DNA of 64,000 nt from JANNPJ01 sp035474375 (GCA_035474375.1 DATINJ010000382.1:1-64000), one strand, 5' to 3'. Numbered from the stretch's first letter, positions 46,782-60,095 are shown. Notes: a model not told the origin generated them from the letters alone. Program-made: numbers and translations.

Positions 46782-47876
46782 TCAGAGTTCCTCGGTCAGC
46801 CCCGACCGAAGCATCGCCAGGCTCTTGGCCAGCAGCCGGGAGACGTGCATCTGAGAGACGCCGACCTCGCTGGCAATCTGCGACTGCGACATCCCGCGGG
46901 CGAAACGCAGCTCCAGGATTCGCTGCTCCCGGGCCGGCAGCCGGGCCAGGAGCGGCCGCAAGGTCTCGCGCTGTTCCACCAGTTCCAGCCCTGAGTCCTC
47001 GAAAGCCTTCGCCATCCGGTCCGACTCGTCCGCAGATGTCGGCAGCGGCACGGTGATGTACGCGGTGGCGGTCTCCAGTGCTTCCAGGACGAGATCCGCG
47101 TCCACCTCTAGGTAGGCGGCGATCTCTTGCACGGTGGGCGAGCGGTCCAAGTTGTGGGTGAGTGTCTCCCGGGCCTCGGAAACCCGTCGTCCCAGGTCTT
47201 GGACCCGGCGCGGGATCCGCATTGCCCAACCGCGGTCTCGGAAGTGCCGGCGGATCTCGCCCACGATCGTGGGGACGGCGAACGCAGCGAATGAGCCGCG
47301 ACCGGGGTCGTAGCGGTCGACGGAGTGCAGCAGGCCGATGGTGCCGACCTGGACGAGGTCGTCGTAGGGCTCGCCACGCCCGCGGAATCGCTGCGCAAGG
47401 TGATGGACGAGCGGCAGGTGCGCCTCGATGACGGTCCGGCGCAGGGCTCCGTATCGCGGATCGGCCGAGGACATCGTGGCGAGCAGGACGAGTCGATGGT
47501 CCACCCGGGGATCGGACACCCGCGGACCGTCGTCCTCGCTGACCTCAGCGCCTGGCGTCGCTGTGCCGGCGGCCTGGGGACTGAGCTCGGCCTCGGTGGG
47601 CGCACTGCCGCCGACGGCGCCGGAGCCCGCGGTGTGGGCGGTCGCGGTACGGGCGGTCGCGGCGCGGGCGGGCTCGTGGCCCCGGGTCTCGTGGCCTCGG
47701 GTCGTGCCGCCTCGGGTATTGGCGTCTCTGGTCTCCACCGTCGCTGAGGTGGTATCAGTCGGCGAGAATTCCGTCGTTGGGAGGGCACCTCCCGGAAGGC
47801 GTTCGCCGAGGATTCGCTGCGTCGGTGGCCGATGCAAAAGGCTCAGCCGAGCATCGGTGGTATCTGGGCGGATCAC
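46782..47876 (-). CDS. SigF/SigB-type sigma factor
   Basis: The 364-residue protein has sigma-70 region 2 (LPLVHHLAQRFRGRGEPYDDLVQVGTIGLLHSVDRYDP), region 3 and region 4 (FARGMSQSQIASEVGVSQMHVSRLLAKSL), as in the SigB/SigF/SigG group. An N-terminal extension of about 120 residues, rich in Arg/Thr/Ala repeats, is unusual for the family. Its GTG overlaps the stop of the RsbW-like gene by four bases, the arrangement of a stress sigma factor with its anti-sigma factor. Confidence 0.88.
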   Translation of the reverse strand: MIRPDTTDARLSLLHRPPTQRILGERLPGGALPTTEFSPTDTTSATVETRDANTRGGTTRGHETRGHEPARAATARTATAHTAGSGAVGGSAPTEAELSPQAAGTATPGAEVSEDDGPRVSDPRVDHRLVLLATMSSADPRYGALRRTVIEAHLPLVHHLAQRFRGRGEPYDDLVQVGTIGLLHSVDRYDPGRGSFAAFAVPTIVGEIRRHFRDRGWAMRIPRRVQDLGRRVSEARETLTHNLDRSPTVQEIAAYLEVDADLVLEALETATAYITVPLPTSADESDRMAKAFEDSGLELVEQRETLRPLLARLPAREQRILELRFARGMSQSQIASEVGVSQMHVSRLLAKSLAMLRSGLTEEL

Positions 47877-48289
47877 TCGGTTCCCCGTCCAACGTGGGTC
47901 AATTTGATCCAGGAGCCACTGTCGTTGACGCCGACGATGACTTCACCGGCGAGGGCGCGAAGGACCGTCCAGGAAAAGCTTGCGCCAGCCGGCAGTTCCT
48001 CGACCGGCCCGGCGATGATGACCGAGATCGTGCTGTTCCCGACGCTGAACGCGGCGTTCAGCGTGCGGCCCGGATGTGCGCGCCCGCCCAGGAGCAAGGA
48101 GCAAGCCTCATCCACGGCTATCCGCAGATCCTCGATCTCGTCCAGCGTGAGCTTCAGGCGAGTGGCCAGACCGGCTGTTGCCGTGCGGACCACGGAAAGA
48201 TACGCGGGGTCGGCGGGAACTCGGAGATCCACCGCGTCCGTCGTCGTTACCGCCGCTTGCCTTTGATCGCCACGCGTCATGGTGCTCAC
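47873..48289 (-). CDS. RsbW-type anti-sigma factor
   Basis: The 138-residue protein has a GHKL-type ATP-binding fold with the N-box region LTLDEIEDLRIAVDEAC, as in RsbW/SpoIIAB-like serine kinases. It should bind and inactivate the coupled SigF-type factor. The N-terminus is uncertain: GTG 48289 and ATG 48280 both follow a G-run; the longer frame to 48388 has no support. The usual GHKL G-box is weak, so kinase activity is not assured. Confidence 0.78.
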   Translation of the reverse strand: MSTMTRGDQRQAAVTTTDAVDLRVPADPAYLSVVRTATAGLATRLKLTLDEIEDLRIAVDEACSLLLGGRAHPGRTLNAAFSVGNSTISVIIAGPVEELPAGASFSWTVLRALAGEVIVGVNDSGSWIKLTHVGRGTE

Positions 48290-48488
48290 ATCCCCCCGTG
48301 ACAACGGTAGGCCTGCTGGACAGTTGCGGTGCGCGGTTCGTTCGTTACTGAACGAGACCAATGTCACCATCGGGCAAGAATAGAACACGTTGCGTGGTGA
48401 ATGTCGACGCTATCCGAAGTTCAATCTCACTCAGTCAGAGTTGCTCGTTGCTCTATGTCACAACGCCCAGGAAGGCGTGCGCGGTCAG

Positions 48489-49138
48489 TCACATTGGACG
48501 ATCGCTCAATGCTTTAAGTGATTCATCCGTGACCCGCCATACGGTCCAGTCATCCTGTGGCACGGCCCCGACGCCGCGATAGAAGCGATGTGCCGACTCA
48601 TTCCAATCCAGCACACACCACTCCATCCGGGCATATCCCCGACTGGTGCAAATGTTTGCGAGTTCCGCCAGCAGGGCACGCCCAACACCGAGCTGTCGGT
48701 AGGCAGGCTGAACGTAGAGATCCTCGAGCCAGAGACCATGTCGGCCTCGCCAGGTAGAGAACGTGACAAACCAGATCGCCAGCCCCACCACCGTCGGGCC
48801 TGCCGGGCCGTCCAACTCCACGACATGGCAGTGCACTCGCGGGTGCGGGTTGAAGAAGGCGGCACCGAAATCCTCCGGCGTTGCCTTGACGGCGTTCGGT
48901 TCGCGTTCGAAATCGGCGAGTTCCCGGACCAAACTGTCGATCTGAGCCACATCGCCGGGCCGAGCCGGGCGTACCCGCCAGGCCGCCGCAGATGCCGTGG
49001 ACCCGGAGGTTGGCGTCACGGATTCGGATATGGCGGGCGATACTTCGGGGGATTCTGGGGCGGTGGGTCCAGACACGGTGGGCATCACCGGGGCACCGGT
49101 GACGAGTGTGCCGTCGGGTCTTTCCATGGCATCCGAGG

Positions 49139-49142
<4 letters not shown>
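48489..49142 (-). CDS. GNAT acetyltransferase coupled to the FHA-FtsK gene
   Basis: The 217-residue protein has a Ser/Thr/Pro-rich leader of about 50 residues, then a GNAT domain similar to diamine acetyltransferases (WRVRPARPGDVAQIDSLVRELA, VQPAYRQLGVGRALL, VLDWNESAHRFYRGVGA). Its start overlaps the stop of the very large FHA-FtsK gene by four bases, so the two are translated together. Whether it modifies a component of that system is unknown. Confidence 0.85.
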
Positions 49143-53866
<4,724 letters not shown>

Positions 53867-53908
53867 GCCGAAGATTCTGCGGGCCGGGTCCGACAGCCGA
53901 CCTGAGCC

Positions 53909-53965
53909 CTGTGGATAACGTAGCCGCCGAGACTTCCCCTGTGGATATCGCCGGTTTATCCACAA
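53909..53965. promoter_or_regulatory. Three TTATCCACAG-type boxes between the FHA-FtsK and tadA genes
   Basis: CTGTGGATAA (53909-53918, perfect on the minus strand), CTGTGGATAT (53939-53948, one mismatch) and TTATCCACAA (53956-53965, plus strand). They lie between divergent genes. Confidence 0.55.
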
Positions 53966-54003
53966 TTTACGGTTACCTTCTGCGCGAAGTGTCCGAGTTT
54001 CGT

Positions 54004-55320
54004 ATGCTTCCTTCTCAATCGCTGGCAGCGCCCGTCAGATCAACTCTGTCCGTGATCGAGCCCGGTGATGAATCGAGAGCGGGGGTGGTCGTGGACGCCG
54101 TGGCGATCGTGTCCGACGAGGTCCGAGACCTGATTCGGCGCGAAGGCATCGACCCGGGCCGAGATGTCGGGCGGTTGCGCCGGTTGGTCGAAGCTGTCGT
54201 CGCTGACTACGACGAACGTTCGCTGACCAGAGCGTTGCCACCGCTGATCGATACCGCGATCGCCGTGAAACGGGTGCTGGACGACGTCGCGGGCTTCGGT
54301 TCGCTGCAGCCATTTCTTGACGACCCGGGCATCGAGGAGATCTGGATCAACGAACCTGGCAAGGTTTTCATCGCCCGCTCCGGTGTCAGCGAACTCACCT
54401 CCGTCATCTTCACCGCCCAAGAGGTCCGAGACCTGGTCGAGCGAATGCTCAAGAGCAGTGGCCGCCGGGTCGACCTGTCCAGCCCTTTCGTCGATGCGAT
54501 GCTTCCGGACGGCTCCCGGTTGCACGTCGTGATCCCGGACATCACTCGAAGCGAGTGGGCAGTCAACATCCGAAAATTTGTCATCCGGGCGACAACGCTG
54601 GACGACCTGGTCACGTTGGGAACGCTCACCCCGCAAATGGCCGACTTCCTGGTCGCTTCGGTGGTCGCCGGGCTGAACATCCTAGTGTCCGGCGGCACTC
54701 AGGCCGGCAAGACGACGATGCTCAACTGCCTGCTGGGGGCGGTACCGGCTCGCGAACGAGTGATCACCTGCGAGGAAGTCTTCGAATTGCGGGTGCCGAT
54801 CCGAGACTGGGTGGGAATGCAATGCCGTCAGCCCAGTCTCGAAGGTACCGGCGAGATTCCGCTGCGTCGGCTGATCAAGGAAGCCCTCCGGATGCGACCC
54901 GACCGACTGATTGTCGGTGAGGTGAGACAGGCCGAAAGTCTTGATCTGCTCCTTGCTTTGAACAGCGGCCTGCCCGGCATGGGGACCATCCATGCGAATT
55001 CCGGGCGAGCCGCGATCATCAAGATGTGCACGCTTCCGCTGCTCGCAGGCGAGAACGTGAGCGCTCGATTCGTCGTTCCGACGGTTGCGAGTTCGATCGA
55101 TCTGGTGGTGCAGATCGCGCTTGACGGTGACGGTCGACGTCGAGTCCACGAGATCATCTCGGTTCCGGGCCGGGTCGAGGGTGACGTGATCGAGACCGCC
55201 GAGATCTTCGTCCGACGTGATGACCGGGTAGTGCGCGCAGATGGGTTCCCTCCGCACCCAGATCGCTACCGGCGTGCCGGGATCGATCTCCCGGCGCTGC
55301 TTCACGGCGGCTGGAGGTAA
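54004..55320 (+). CDS. tadA: Tad/Flp pilus assembly ATPase (CpaF/TadA)
   Basis: The 438-residue secretion ATPase has Walker A SGGTQAGKTT near residue 230, an Asp box, and the family motif RPDRLIVGEVRQAESLDLLLALNSGLPGMGTIHAN. It powers assembly of Flp-type pili at the inner membrane. The start is uncertain: ATG 54004 is chosen; GTG 53989 and the ORF start at 53911 would run into the TTATCCACAG boxes. A four-base gap follows before tadB. Confidence 0.92.
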   Translation: MLPSQSLAAPVRSTLSVIEPGDESRAGVVVDAVAIVSDEVRDLIRREGIDPGRDVGRLRRLVEAVVADYDERSLTRALPPLIDTAIAVKRVLDDVAGFGSLQPFLDDPGIEEIWINEPGKVFIARSGVSELTSVIFTAQEVRDLVERMLKSSGRRVDLSSPFVDAMLPDGSRLHVVIPDITRSEWAVNIRKFVIRATTLDDLVTLGTLTPQMADFLVASVVAGLNILVSGGTQAGKTTMLNCLLGAVPARERVITCEEVFELRVPIRDWVGMQCRQPSLEGTGEIPLRRLIKEALRMRPDRLIVGEVRQAESLDLLLALNSGLPGMGTIHANSGRAAIIKMCTLPLLAGENVSARFVVPTVASSIDLVVQIALDGDGRRRVHEIISVPGRVEGDVIETAEIFVRRDDRVVRADGFPPHPDRYRRAGIDLPALLHGGWR

Positions 55321-55323
55321 CCG

Positions 55324-56184
55324 GTGGGTGTCCTGGTCGGGTTGCTCTCGGGTACTGGTCTGTTCTGCATCTGGTGGTCGTTCTGGGCTCCGTCCGTCTC
55401 CTCAGCTCCCGGCTCTATCGGGCCGGTGGCCAGGGTCCGGGAGTTGTTGATCCAGGCAGACCTCCCGGCAGTCAGCCCGCAGGCGCTGGCGTTGACCTGC
55501 GTCGGCGTCGGGATCACCGGGTTTATCGCCGTGTTCGCGCTCAGTACCGTGCTGGCGATCGCGGTGTGCTTCGCGCTGTTGGCGACCTGGCTACCGGTGT
55601 CCCTGGTGATGGCTCGGGCCAGACGTCGTCGAGAGCGATGGCGTGAGTTGTGGCCGGAGGTCGTGGACAACCTCGGTTCCGGAGTGCGGGCAGGGCTCTC
55701 GCTGCCCGAGGCGCTGGGGCAGATCGGCCAGCGCGGCCCGGAACCGCTGCGGGCTCCGTTCATCGCGTTCGCCCATGATTACCGCCTGACCGGGAACTTC
55801 GGCGAGGCGCTGGACGCACTCAAGGAGCGGCTCGCGGATCCGGTCGCTGATCGGTTGTGCGAGGCACTGCGAATCACTCGTGAAGTCGGCGGGTCGGATC
55901 TCGGCCGGCTCCTTCGCGGACTCTCCGCCTTTCTTCGTGAGGACGCCCGGACTCGCTCCGAACTGGAGGCCCGGCAGAGCTGGACGGTCTATGCGGCCCG
56001 ACTGGCCGTGACCGCGCCGTGGCTGGTCCTTGGCCTGCTCGCGACCAGACCGGAGTCGGTGGCCGCGTACGACCGCCCGGCAGGGACCGTCGTACTGCTG
56101 ATCGGAGCAGTGGCCTCGGTGGCCGCTTACCGGCTGATGGTGCTGATCGGTCGGCTGCCCGAAGAACAGCGGGTACTCAGATGA
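55324..56184 (+). CDS. tadB: Type II/IV secretion F-domain protein (TadB)
   Basis: The 286-residue membrane protein has a T2SSF domain (WPEVVDNLGSGVRAGLSLPEALGQIGQRGP) with paired membrane segments at the N-terminus and C-terminus. TadB and TadC form the inner-membrane platform on which TadA works. The GTG start lies three bases after tadA; the end overlaps tadC by four bases. Confidence 0.9.
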   Translation: MGVLVGLLSGTGLFCIWWSFWAPSVSSAPGSIGPVARVRELLIQADLPAVSPQALALTCVGVGITGFIAVFALSTVLAIAVCFALLATWLPVSLVMARARRRRERWRELWPEVVDNLGSGVRAGLSLPEALGQIGQRGPEPLRAPFIAFAHDYRLTGNFGEALDALKERLADPVADRLCEALRITREVGGSDLGRLLRGLSAFLREDARTRSELEARQSWTVYAARLAVTAPWLVLGLLATRPESVAAYDRPAGTVVLLIGAVASVAAYRLMVLIGRLPEEQRVLR

Positions 56185-57125
56185 CCACTGAACTGTCGGC
56201 CTCCGGTGCGCTCTTCGGTCTCCTGGCCGGTCTCGGCGGCTGGCTGATAATCAGCCGAGTGCCCTGGCGCCGAGCACCGACACTTGATCAACGGCTCGCA
56301 CCGTATCTGCGCGGAATCCACCCTGCTGGGCGCCCCTCGGTCGCGGCGCCTGCGCATCACTCCCCGTTGGACGTCGTTGAGCGGGTTCTGGGCCCGTTCA
56401 TGGGCGACGCCCTGCGCTGGGTGGAACGAATCAGCGGTGGCACCGGAACGGTACGCCGCCGCCTCGACCAACTCGGCGGCCGGCGAACCATCGATCAGTT
56501 CCGCGCCGAGCAGGTGATCTGGGGTGTCGTCGGAGCCGCGGCGGGAGCAGCGATTGGTGGTCTCACTGTGATCGGGCGGGGCTTCAGCGTCGTTCCAGTC
56601 GTCGGGCTGGTCGTGATCGGAACACTGCTCGGTGTGCTCGGCCGCGACCTTTGGCTCAGCTTCCAGGTTCGCCGCCGCGACCGCCGCATCCTGGCTGAAT
56701 TCCCAGCCGTCGCTGAGCTTCTGGCGCTCGCAGTCGGAGCCGGGGAAGGGCCGATGGGAGCGCTGGAGCGGGTCGCTCGCACCTGCCGGGGCGAGCTGTC
56801 AGCCGAGCTGCGGCGCACGGTCGCCGAAGTGCGAACCGGAATGCCGCTGACCGATGCCCTGACCGGGCTCGCGAATCGGACCACCCTGCCCAGCCTCGCT
56901 CGTTTCGTCGACGGAATCGTCGTTGCGGTGGACCGAGGCACCCCACTGGCAGAGGTGCTTCGCGCCCAAGCACAGGACGTTCGGGAGTTGACCCGCCGAC
57001 AGCTGATGGAAGCAGGTGGCCGTCGCGAGATCGGGATGATGGTCCCCGTGGTATTTCTGGTGCTCCCGGTCACCGTCCTCTTCGCCGTCTACCCAGGGCT
57101 TGCCGTCCTGGATCTCAATCCGTGA
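56181..57125 (+). CDS. tadC: Type II/IV secretion F-domain protein (TadC)
   Basis: The 314-residue protein has several membrane segments and the T2SSF motif EFPAVAELLALAVGAGEGPMGALERVA, followed by LADA...GTPLAEVLRAQAQDVRELTRRQLMEAGGRREIGMMVPVVFLVLPVTVLFAVYPG at its C-terminus. It is the partner of TadB. The start is the ATG at 56181 that overlaps the tadB stop; the longer frame to 56019 lies in tadB. Confidence 0.9.
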   Translation: MTTELSASGALFGLLAGLGGWLIISRVPWRRAPTLDQRLAPYLRGIHPAGRPSVAAPAHHSPLDVVERVLGPFMGDALRWVERISGGTGTVRRRLDQLGGRRTIDQFRAEQVIWGVVGAAAGAAIGGLTVIGRGFSVVPVVGLVVIGTLLGVLGRDLWLSFQVRRRDRRILAEFPAVAELLALAVGAGEGPMGALERVARTCRGELSAELRRTVAEVRTGMPLTDALTGLANRTTLPSLARFVDGIVVAVDRGTPLAEVLRAQAQDVRELTRRQLMEAGGRREIGMMVPVVFLVLPVTVLFAVYPGLAVLDLNP

Positions 57126-57141
57126 CCCAAGGAGAGCACCG

Positions 57142-57420
57142 ATGAAGCTAGGTTCGATCGACTATCGGATCGGCCGACCGAGGGCAGATCGCCTGGACGC
57201 CGATGATCTCCTGAACCGGGCTTTCAGATGGAGTCTTTCGGCGAAGCAACGGATCTCGGCGCGAGTCTTCGACGTCAACCCGGAGCGCGGTGACGTGTCG
57301 GGCTGGGTCTTGGTGACCCTGATGACCGCCGGTCTGGTGGTGACGCTCTGGGCGGTGGCCGGCCCGCGTCTGGAGGAGGTGTTCAACGACGCGATGGACC
57401 GAGTGGTTGGCGGGCCGTGA
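57142..57420 (+). CDS. Putative Flp-type pilin without the canonical Glu5
   Basis: The 92-residue protein has an AAGGAGAG ribosome-binding site and a 45-residue N-terminal region. ERG then DVSGWVLVTLMTAGLVVTLWAVAG follows, a single hydrophobic segment near the C-terminus, placed between tadC and tadE. In Flp pilins cleavage after Gly is followed by Glu at +5; here +5 is Trp. It may be a non-canonical pilin or an accessory anchor. Confidence 0.6.
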   Translation: MKLGSIDYRIGRPRADRLDADDLLNRAFRWSLSAKQRISARVFDVNPERGDVSGWVLVTLMTAGLVVTLWAVAGPRLEEVFNDAMDRVVGGP

Positions 57421-57913
57421 GCACCCGGAGGCCGAACTGCGGGCACTGGAACGACGGGCATCGGAGCGCCGGGCCTTGGAACGCCGGGCACTGGAACGAC
57501 AGGCATGGGAACGACAGGCAGTGGAACGGGTAGCCGACCGGGGCGCGGCGATCGTGGACTTCGTGCTGGTCGGCGGGCTATTGACGCTGCTCTTCCTCGC
57601 CGTCCTGCAACTCAGTATCGCCTTGCACGTGCGTAATGTATTGGTGGACTGTGCCTTTGAGGGAGCCCAGTTCGGCGCGCTGGCGGACCGGGATCCCCAA
57701 GCCGGCGCCGACCGGGCCCGCGAGCTGATCCGCAGTGAGCTGTCCGATCGGTATGCAGAGCAGGTCTCGGCCGGACTCGCCTGGGTGGACGGGCTGCCAA
57801 CGGTAGAAGTGCGGGTCGAGGCGCCGCTACCGGTAATCGGCGTGTTCGGCGTCGGCCGGACCCTGACCGTGTCCGGTCACGCGCTCGCCGAACAGCCCGT
57901 CCCGCAGCCGTGA
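57407..57913 (+). CDS. TadE-like pseudopilin 1
   Basis: The 168-residue frame has a TadE-type prepilin motif, RG then AAIVDFVLVGGLLTLLF, with Asp at +5 after the expected cleavage Gly, and an extracytoplasmic C-terminal domain. An N-terminal stretch of six ELRAL/ERRAL-like 5-mers precedes it. The start is unclear: TTG 57407 or GTG 57521 after the repeats. It overlaps the pilin gene by 14 bp and the next gene by four. Confidence 0.75.
   Translation: MAGREHPEAELRALERRASERRALERRALERQAWERQAVERVADRGAAIVDFVLVGGLLTLLFLAVLQLSIALHVRNVLVDCAFEGAQFGALADRDPQAGADRARELIRSELSDRYAEQVSAGLAWVDGLPTVEVRVEAPLPVIGVFGVGRTLTVSGHALAEQPVPQP
57434..57523 (+). repeat. Six 15-bp tandem repeats at the TadE-like N-terminus
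   Basis: Units such as GAACGACGGGCATCG, GAGCGCCGGGCCTTG and GAACGCCGGGCACTG encode ERRAS/ERRAL blocks. They fill the space between the pilin stop and the prepilin motif. Confidence 0.8.
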
Positions 57914-58392
57914 GATCGACCGCGCGGTCAACCGCCTGGAACCGGCCCCCTGTCCGGGACGACGGGTCGGCGACGATCGAGTTCGTTGTGATGGGGGTCT
58001 TGCTGCTGGTACCCCTGGTTTACCTCGTGATAGCCCTCAGCCGGATCCAGGCTGCTGCCTTCGCCGCCGACAGTTCCGCCCGCGAAGCAGCCCGCGCTTT
58101 CGTCACCGCGACTGAAGAGGATGACGGACGGCGTCGCGCATCGGTCGCCGTCCAGCTCGGTCTGCGTGATCAGGGATTCGGCAACCCCTCCGATGGTGAT
58201 CTGGCAATCGAATGCGAAACGTCAAGGGCTTGCCTGACCCCGGGCAGTCAGATCCGTGTCCTGGTGACGGTCCGAGTCATCCTGCCCGGCGTCCCACGAT
58301 TTCTTGGTCACGCCTTGTCGACCGATGTCACCGTTCGCGCCCGACAGCTGGCAGTGGTGGACCAGTTCCGGGCGCAAGGTGGAGATCCATGA
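57910..58392 (+). CDS. TadE-like pseudopilin 2
   Basis: The 160-residue protein has a prepilin motif DDG then SATIEFVVMGVLLLVPL with the canonical Glu at +5 and one membrane segment. It also has a C-terminal extracytoplasmic domain with two Cys residues (IECETSRACLTPG) that could form a disulfide. TadE/TadF minor pilins are required for Flp pilus assembly. The GTG start overlaps the previous stop by four bases (GTGA). Confidence 0.85.
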   Translation: MRSTARSTAWNRPPVRDDGSATIEFVVMGVLLLVPLVYLVIALSRIQAAAFAADSSAREAARAFVTATEEDDGRRRASVAVQLGLRDQGFGNPSDGDLAIECETSRACLTPGSQIRVLVTVRVILPGVPRFLGHALSTDVTVRARQLAVVDQFRAQGGDP

Positions 58393-58904
58393 ACCGGCGA
58401 TCCGAGAGCCAGCAATCGATGAACCGGCGATCCGCTGACCGGGGCAACGACGACGGGCAGATCCTTCCGCTGGTGATCGCCTACGTGCTGATTGCGTTTG
58501 CTCTGGTCGTCGTCGCTGTGAACATCACCGCGGTACACCTTCAGCGACAACGGTTGTTCTCGCTGGCCGACGCGGCTGCGCTGGATGCGGCCGATGCCTT
58601 GGATCGGTCCCGGTTCTATTCCCAGGGCGCGCAAACCGTATCTGGTGATGCGGCGGTGGCCGTTCCGCTGACAGACCTGACCGTGCGCTCCAGCGCAGAG
58701 CGATACGTGGTGGCTGCAGCGCCCTTGGCCAGGGTCGCGGACGTCGCGGTAGATCGGCCCACTGGCTCGCCCGACGGGGTGACGGCCGAGGTCACCCTGG
58801 TCGGACGGGCCACCTTGCCGCTGTTCAGCTTTGCTTCCGTGCGGTGGTCAGATGGCGTTCCGCTCCGGGCGACCGCACGGGCCCGGGCGCGCGTCTCGCC
58901 CTGA
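58389..58904 (+). CDS. TadG-like N-terminal-domain protein
   Basis: The 171-residue protein has a prepilin-like motif DDG then QILPLVIAYVLIAFALVVVAVNI near residue 22, typical of the Tad helicase-linked/TadG-like Tad domain. An Ala-rich helix (LADAAALDAADALDRS) and an extracytoplasmic domain follow. The start overlaps the previous stop; a second in-frame ATG lies in a repeated 16-base block 30 bp downstream, so the N-terminus may vary. It ends the operon. Confidence 0.8.
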   Translation: MNRRSESQQSMNRRSADRGNDDGQILPLVIAYVLIAFALVVVAVNITAVHLQRQRLFSLADAAALDAADALDRSRFYSQGAQTVSGDAAVAVPLTDLTVRSSAERYVVAAAPLARVADVAVDRPTGSPDGVTAEVTLVGRATLPLFSFASVRWSDGVPLRATARARARVSP

Positions 58905-59202
58905 TCTGCTCTCGGCGTCGCTGCGGATCCGGTCCCGGTGCGGAACCGTTCACTCGTGCCCTCCGGCCTCCCGGTTCGGCGCCGAAGACGAACATGATGG
59001 TCGGGGTGTGACCGGAAAACGAGACGCTGATGACCCCCGGAAGTTTCAGGACGCAGCGCCGAGCCAACTCGTACTGCTGAAGACCGGCCTCGAGAAAGAC
59101 CACCACGGCCTGTCGCCCGTCCGAGGTGGGTGGCATTCGAGCGGCATGGTGCACGACGACGCCGCATCGTCGTAAGTGCGCCTGGATATGACGCGCTTCC
59201 AT
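58825..59202 (-). CDS. Possible convergent small protein, unknown function
   Basis: This 125-residue frame begins at ATG 59202 with AAGGG nine bases upstream. Residues 1-75 look like a real folded domain (GRQAVVVFLEAGLQQYELARRCVLKLPGVISVSFSGHTPTIMFVFGA), with an alternating strand/helix pattern like a small ferredoxin-like or ACT-type fold. The C-terminal 50 residues are Arg-rich and the last 80 bp overlap the TadG-like gene on the opposite strand. It may be real in its first part only. Confidence 0.4.
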   Translation of the reverse strand: MEARHIQAHLRRCGVVVHHAARMPPTSDGRQAVVVFLEAGLQQYELARRCVLKLPGVISVSFSGHTPTIMFVFGAEPGGRRARVNGSAPGPDPQRRREQIRARRAPGPVRSPGAERHLTTARKQS

Positions 59203-59250
59203 CGGCGGATCCCTTCTGATGGCTCGCCTCGTCCGCGCAGGGAGCAGCTT

Positions 59251-59335
59251 CCGAGTGGAGTGGTCTCCCGAGTGGGAGCGGTCTCCGAGCGAGAGCGGTC
59301 TCCGAGCGGGAGCAACTTCCGAGCGGGAGCGACGG
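59251..59335. repeat. 17-bp tandem repeat array
   Basis: About five units around CCGAGCGGGAGCGGTCT at 59251 (16 bp), 59268, 59285, 59302 and 59319. They lie in the gap between the Tad operon and the XRE gene. Confidence 0.85.
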
Positions 59336-59533
59336 CACTGTCGAGGCGCATGATCGGTTGGGTGAACGGGTGGAGGGCCCCGACCCACCAGGACGTGGAG
59401 GGCGTCGACCGATGGGCCGGGACCGGCCTGTGTCGATTCAGCTATTTGCCGATCGATTCGTGAAATTACCTTAGCGTTTCGGATATACCTGAATCAACCC
59501 GGATGGCGGTGTGTCCGTGGGGGTTGTTCTCCC

Positions 59534-59539
59534 TACGGT
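59534..59539 (+). promoter_or_regulatory. -10 element of the XRE regulator gene
   Basis: TACGGT six bases before ATG 59546; leaderless pattern. Confidence 0.5.
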
Positions 59540-59545
59540 CAGCTC

Positions 59546-59788
59546 ATGCCCGACTTGGCAGCCATCGTGGCGCGGAACGTGCGTGCCGAACGCGCGCGTC
59601 GCTCCTGGCGGCAAGTTGATCTTGCCGATCGAATGGGTTGGTCGATCGGCATGGTCAGTGAGACCGAGAACGGAAAGCGCCGGATCGGCATCGCCGACAT
59701 GCCGCTGCTCTGCCGGGCGCTAGAGGTGCCGTTGGCGGACTTGGTGGCCGGCGCTGACCGCGAGGATCTCGCCGCGCTCAGGTTGTAA
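59546..59788 (+). CDS. XRE-family helix-turn-helix regulator
   Basis: The 80-residue protein is a single Cro/C1-type HTH (IVARNVRAERARRSWRQVDLADRMGWSIGMVSETENGKRRIGIADMPLLCRALEVPLADL). Such small regulators repress nearby genes or act as antitoxins, but no toxin gene is adjacent. Its position next to prfB and downstream of the Tad operon gives no target. It has a leaderless-type promoter and a hairpin downstream. Confidence 0.85.
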   Translation: MPDLAAIVARNVRAERARRSWRQVDLADRMGWSIGMVSETENGKRRIGIADMPLLCRALEVPLADLVAGADREDLAALRL

Positions 59789-60095
59789 GCGTCGAGAGCG
59801 CAGTCGCCGCAGCCCAGCGGCCGGTGGCTGTCTCAGATTGAAGCCCAACCGCGCGTCCAGGGCTGAAATCAGGACGCGCGGCCGGGTGTATGTAGGCCCC
59901 CGCCGAGCGGCCACAGTCAGATGGCGAGGTCTGTGGGCCGCTCAATTACTCGAGAGTAACCTCTGGCGGTCCTTCCGCCTTGTGGGTTATGCCACACCGG
60001 TTTGACGGGTGTCCCGGCTGGGCGGATCGGGCTGCGAGGCCGCCAGTCGGTGCCGAGGCAGTCGAGATCGTTCAGAACGCGTACGCTCGGGGACC
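59789..60095. other. Intergenic region upstream of prfB
   Basis: The 307 bp contain a hairpin (arms 59905-59916 and 59931-59943, one bulge) likely ending the XRE transcript, a TTACT/AGTAA inverted repeat near 59945-59960, and the prfB promoter. No gene is supported. Confidence 0.5.
60082..60087 (+). promoter_or_regulatory. -10 element of prfB
   Basis: TACGCT eight bases before GTG 60096; spacing fits transcription starting at or next to the start codon. Confidence 0.4.

Larger units (their letters stand above)
59203..59545. other. Intergenic gap with array and XRE promoter
   Basis: No gene is supported. It holds the 17-bp array, an AT-richer stretch (about 59440-59490) and the promoter of the XRE gene. 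Confidence 0.5.
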
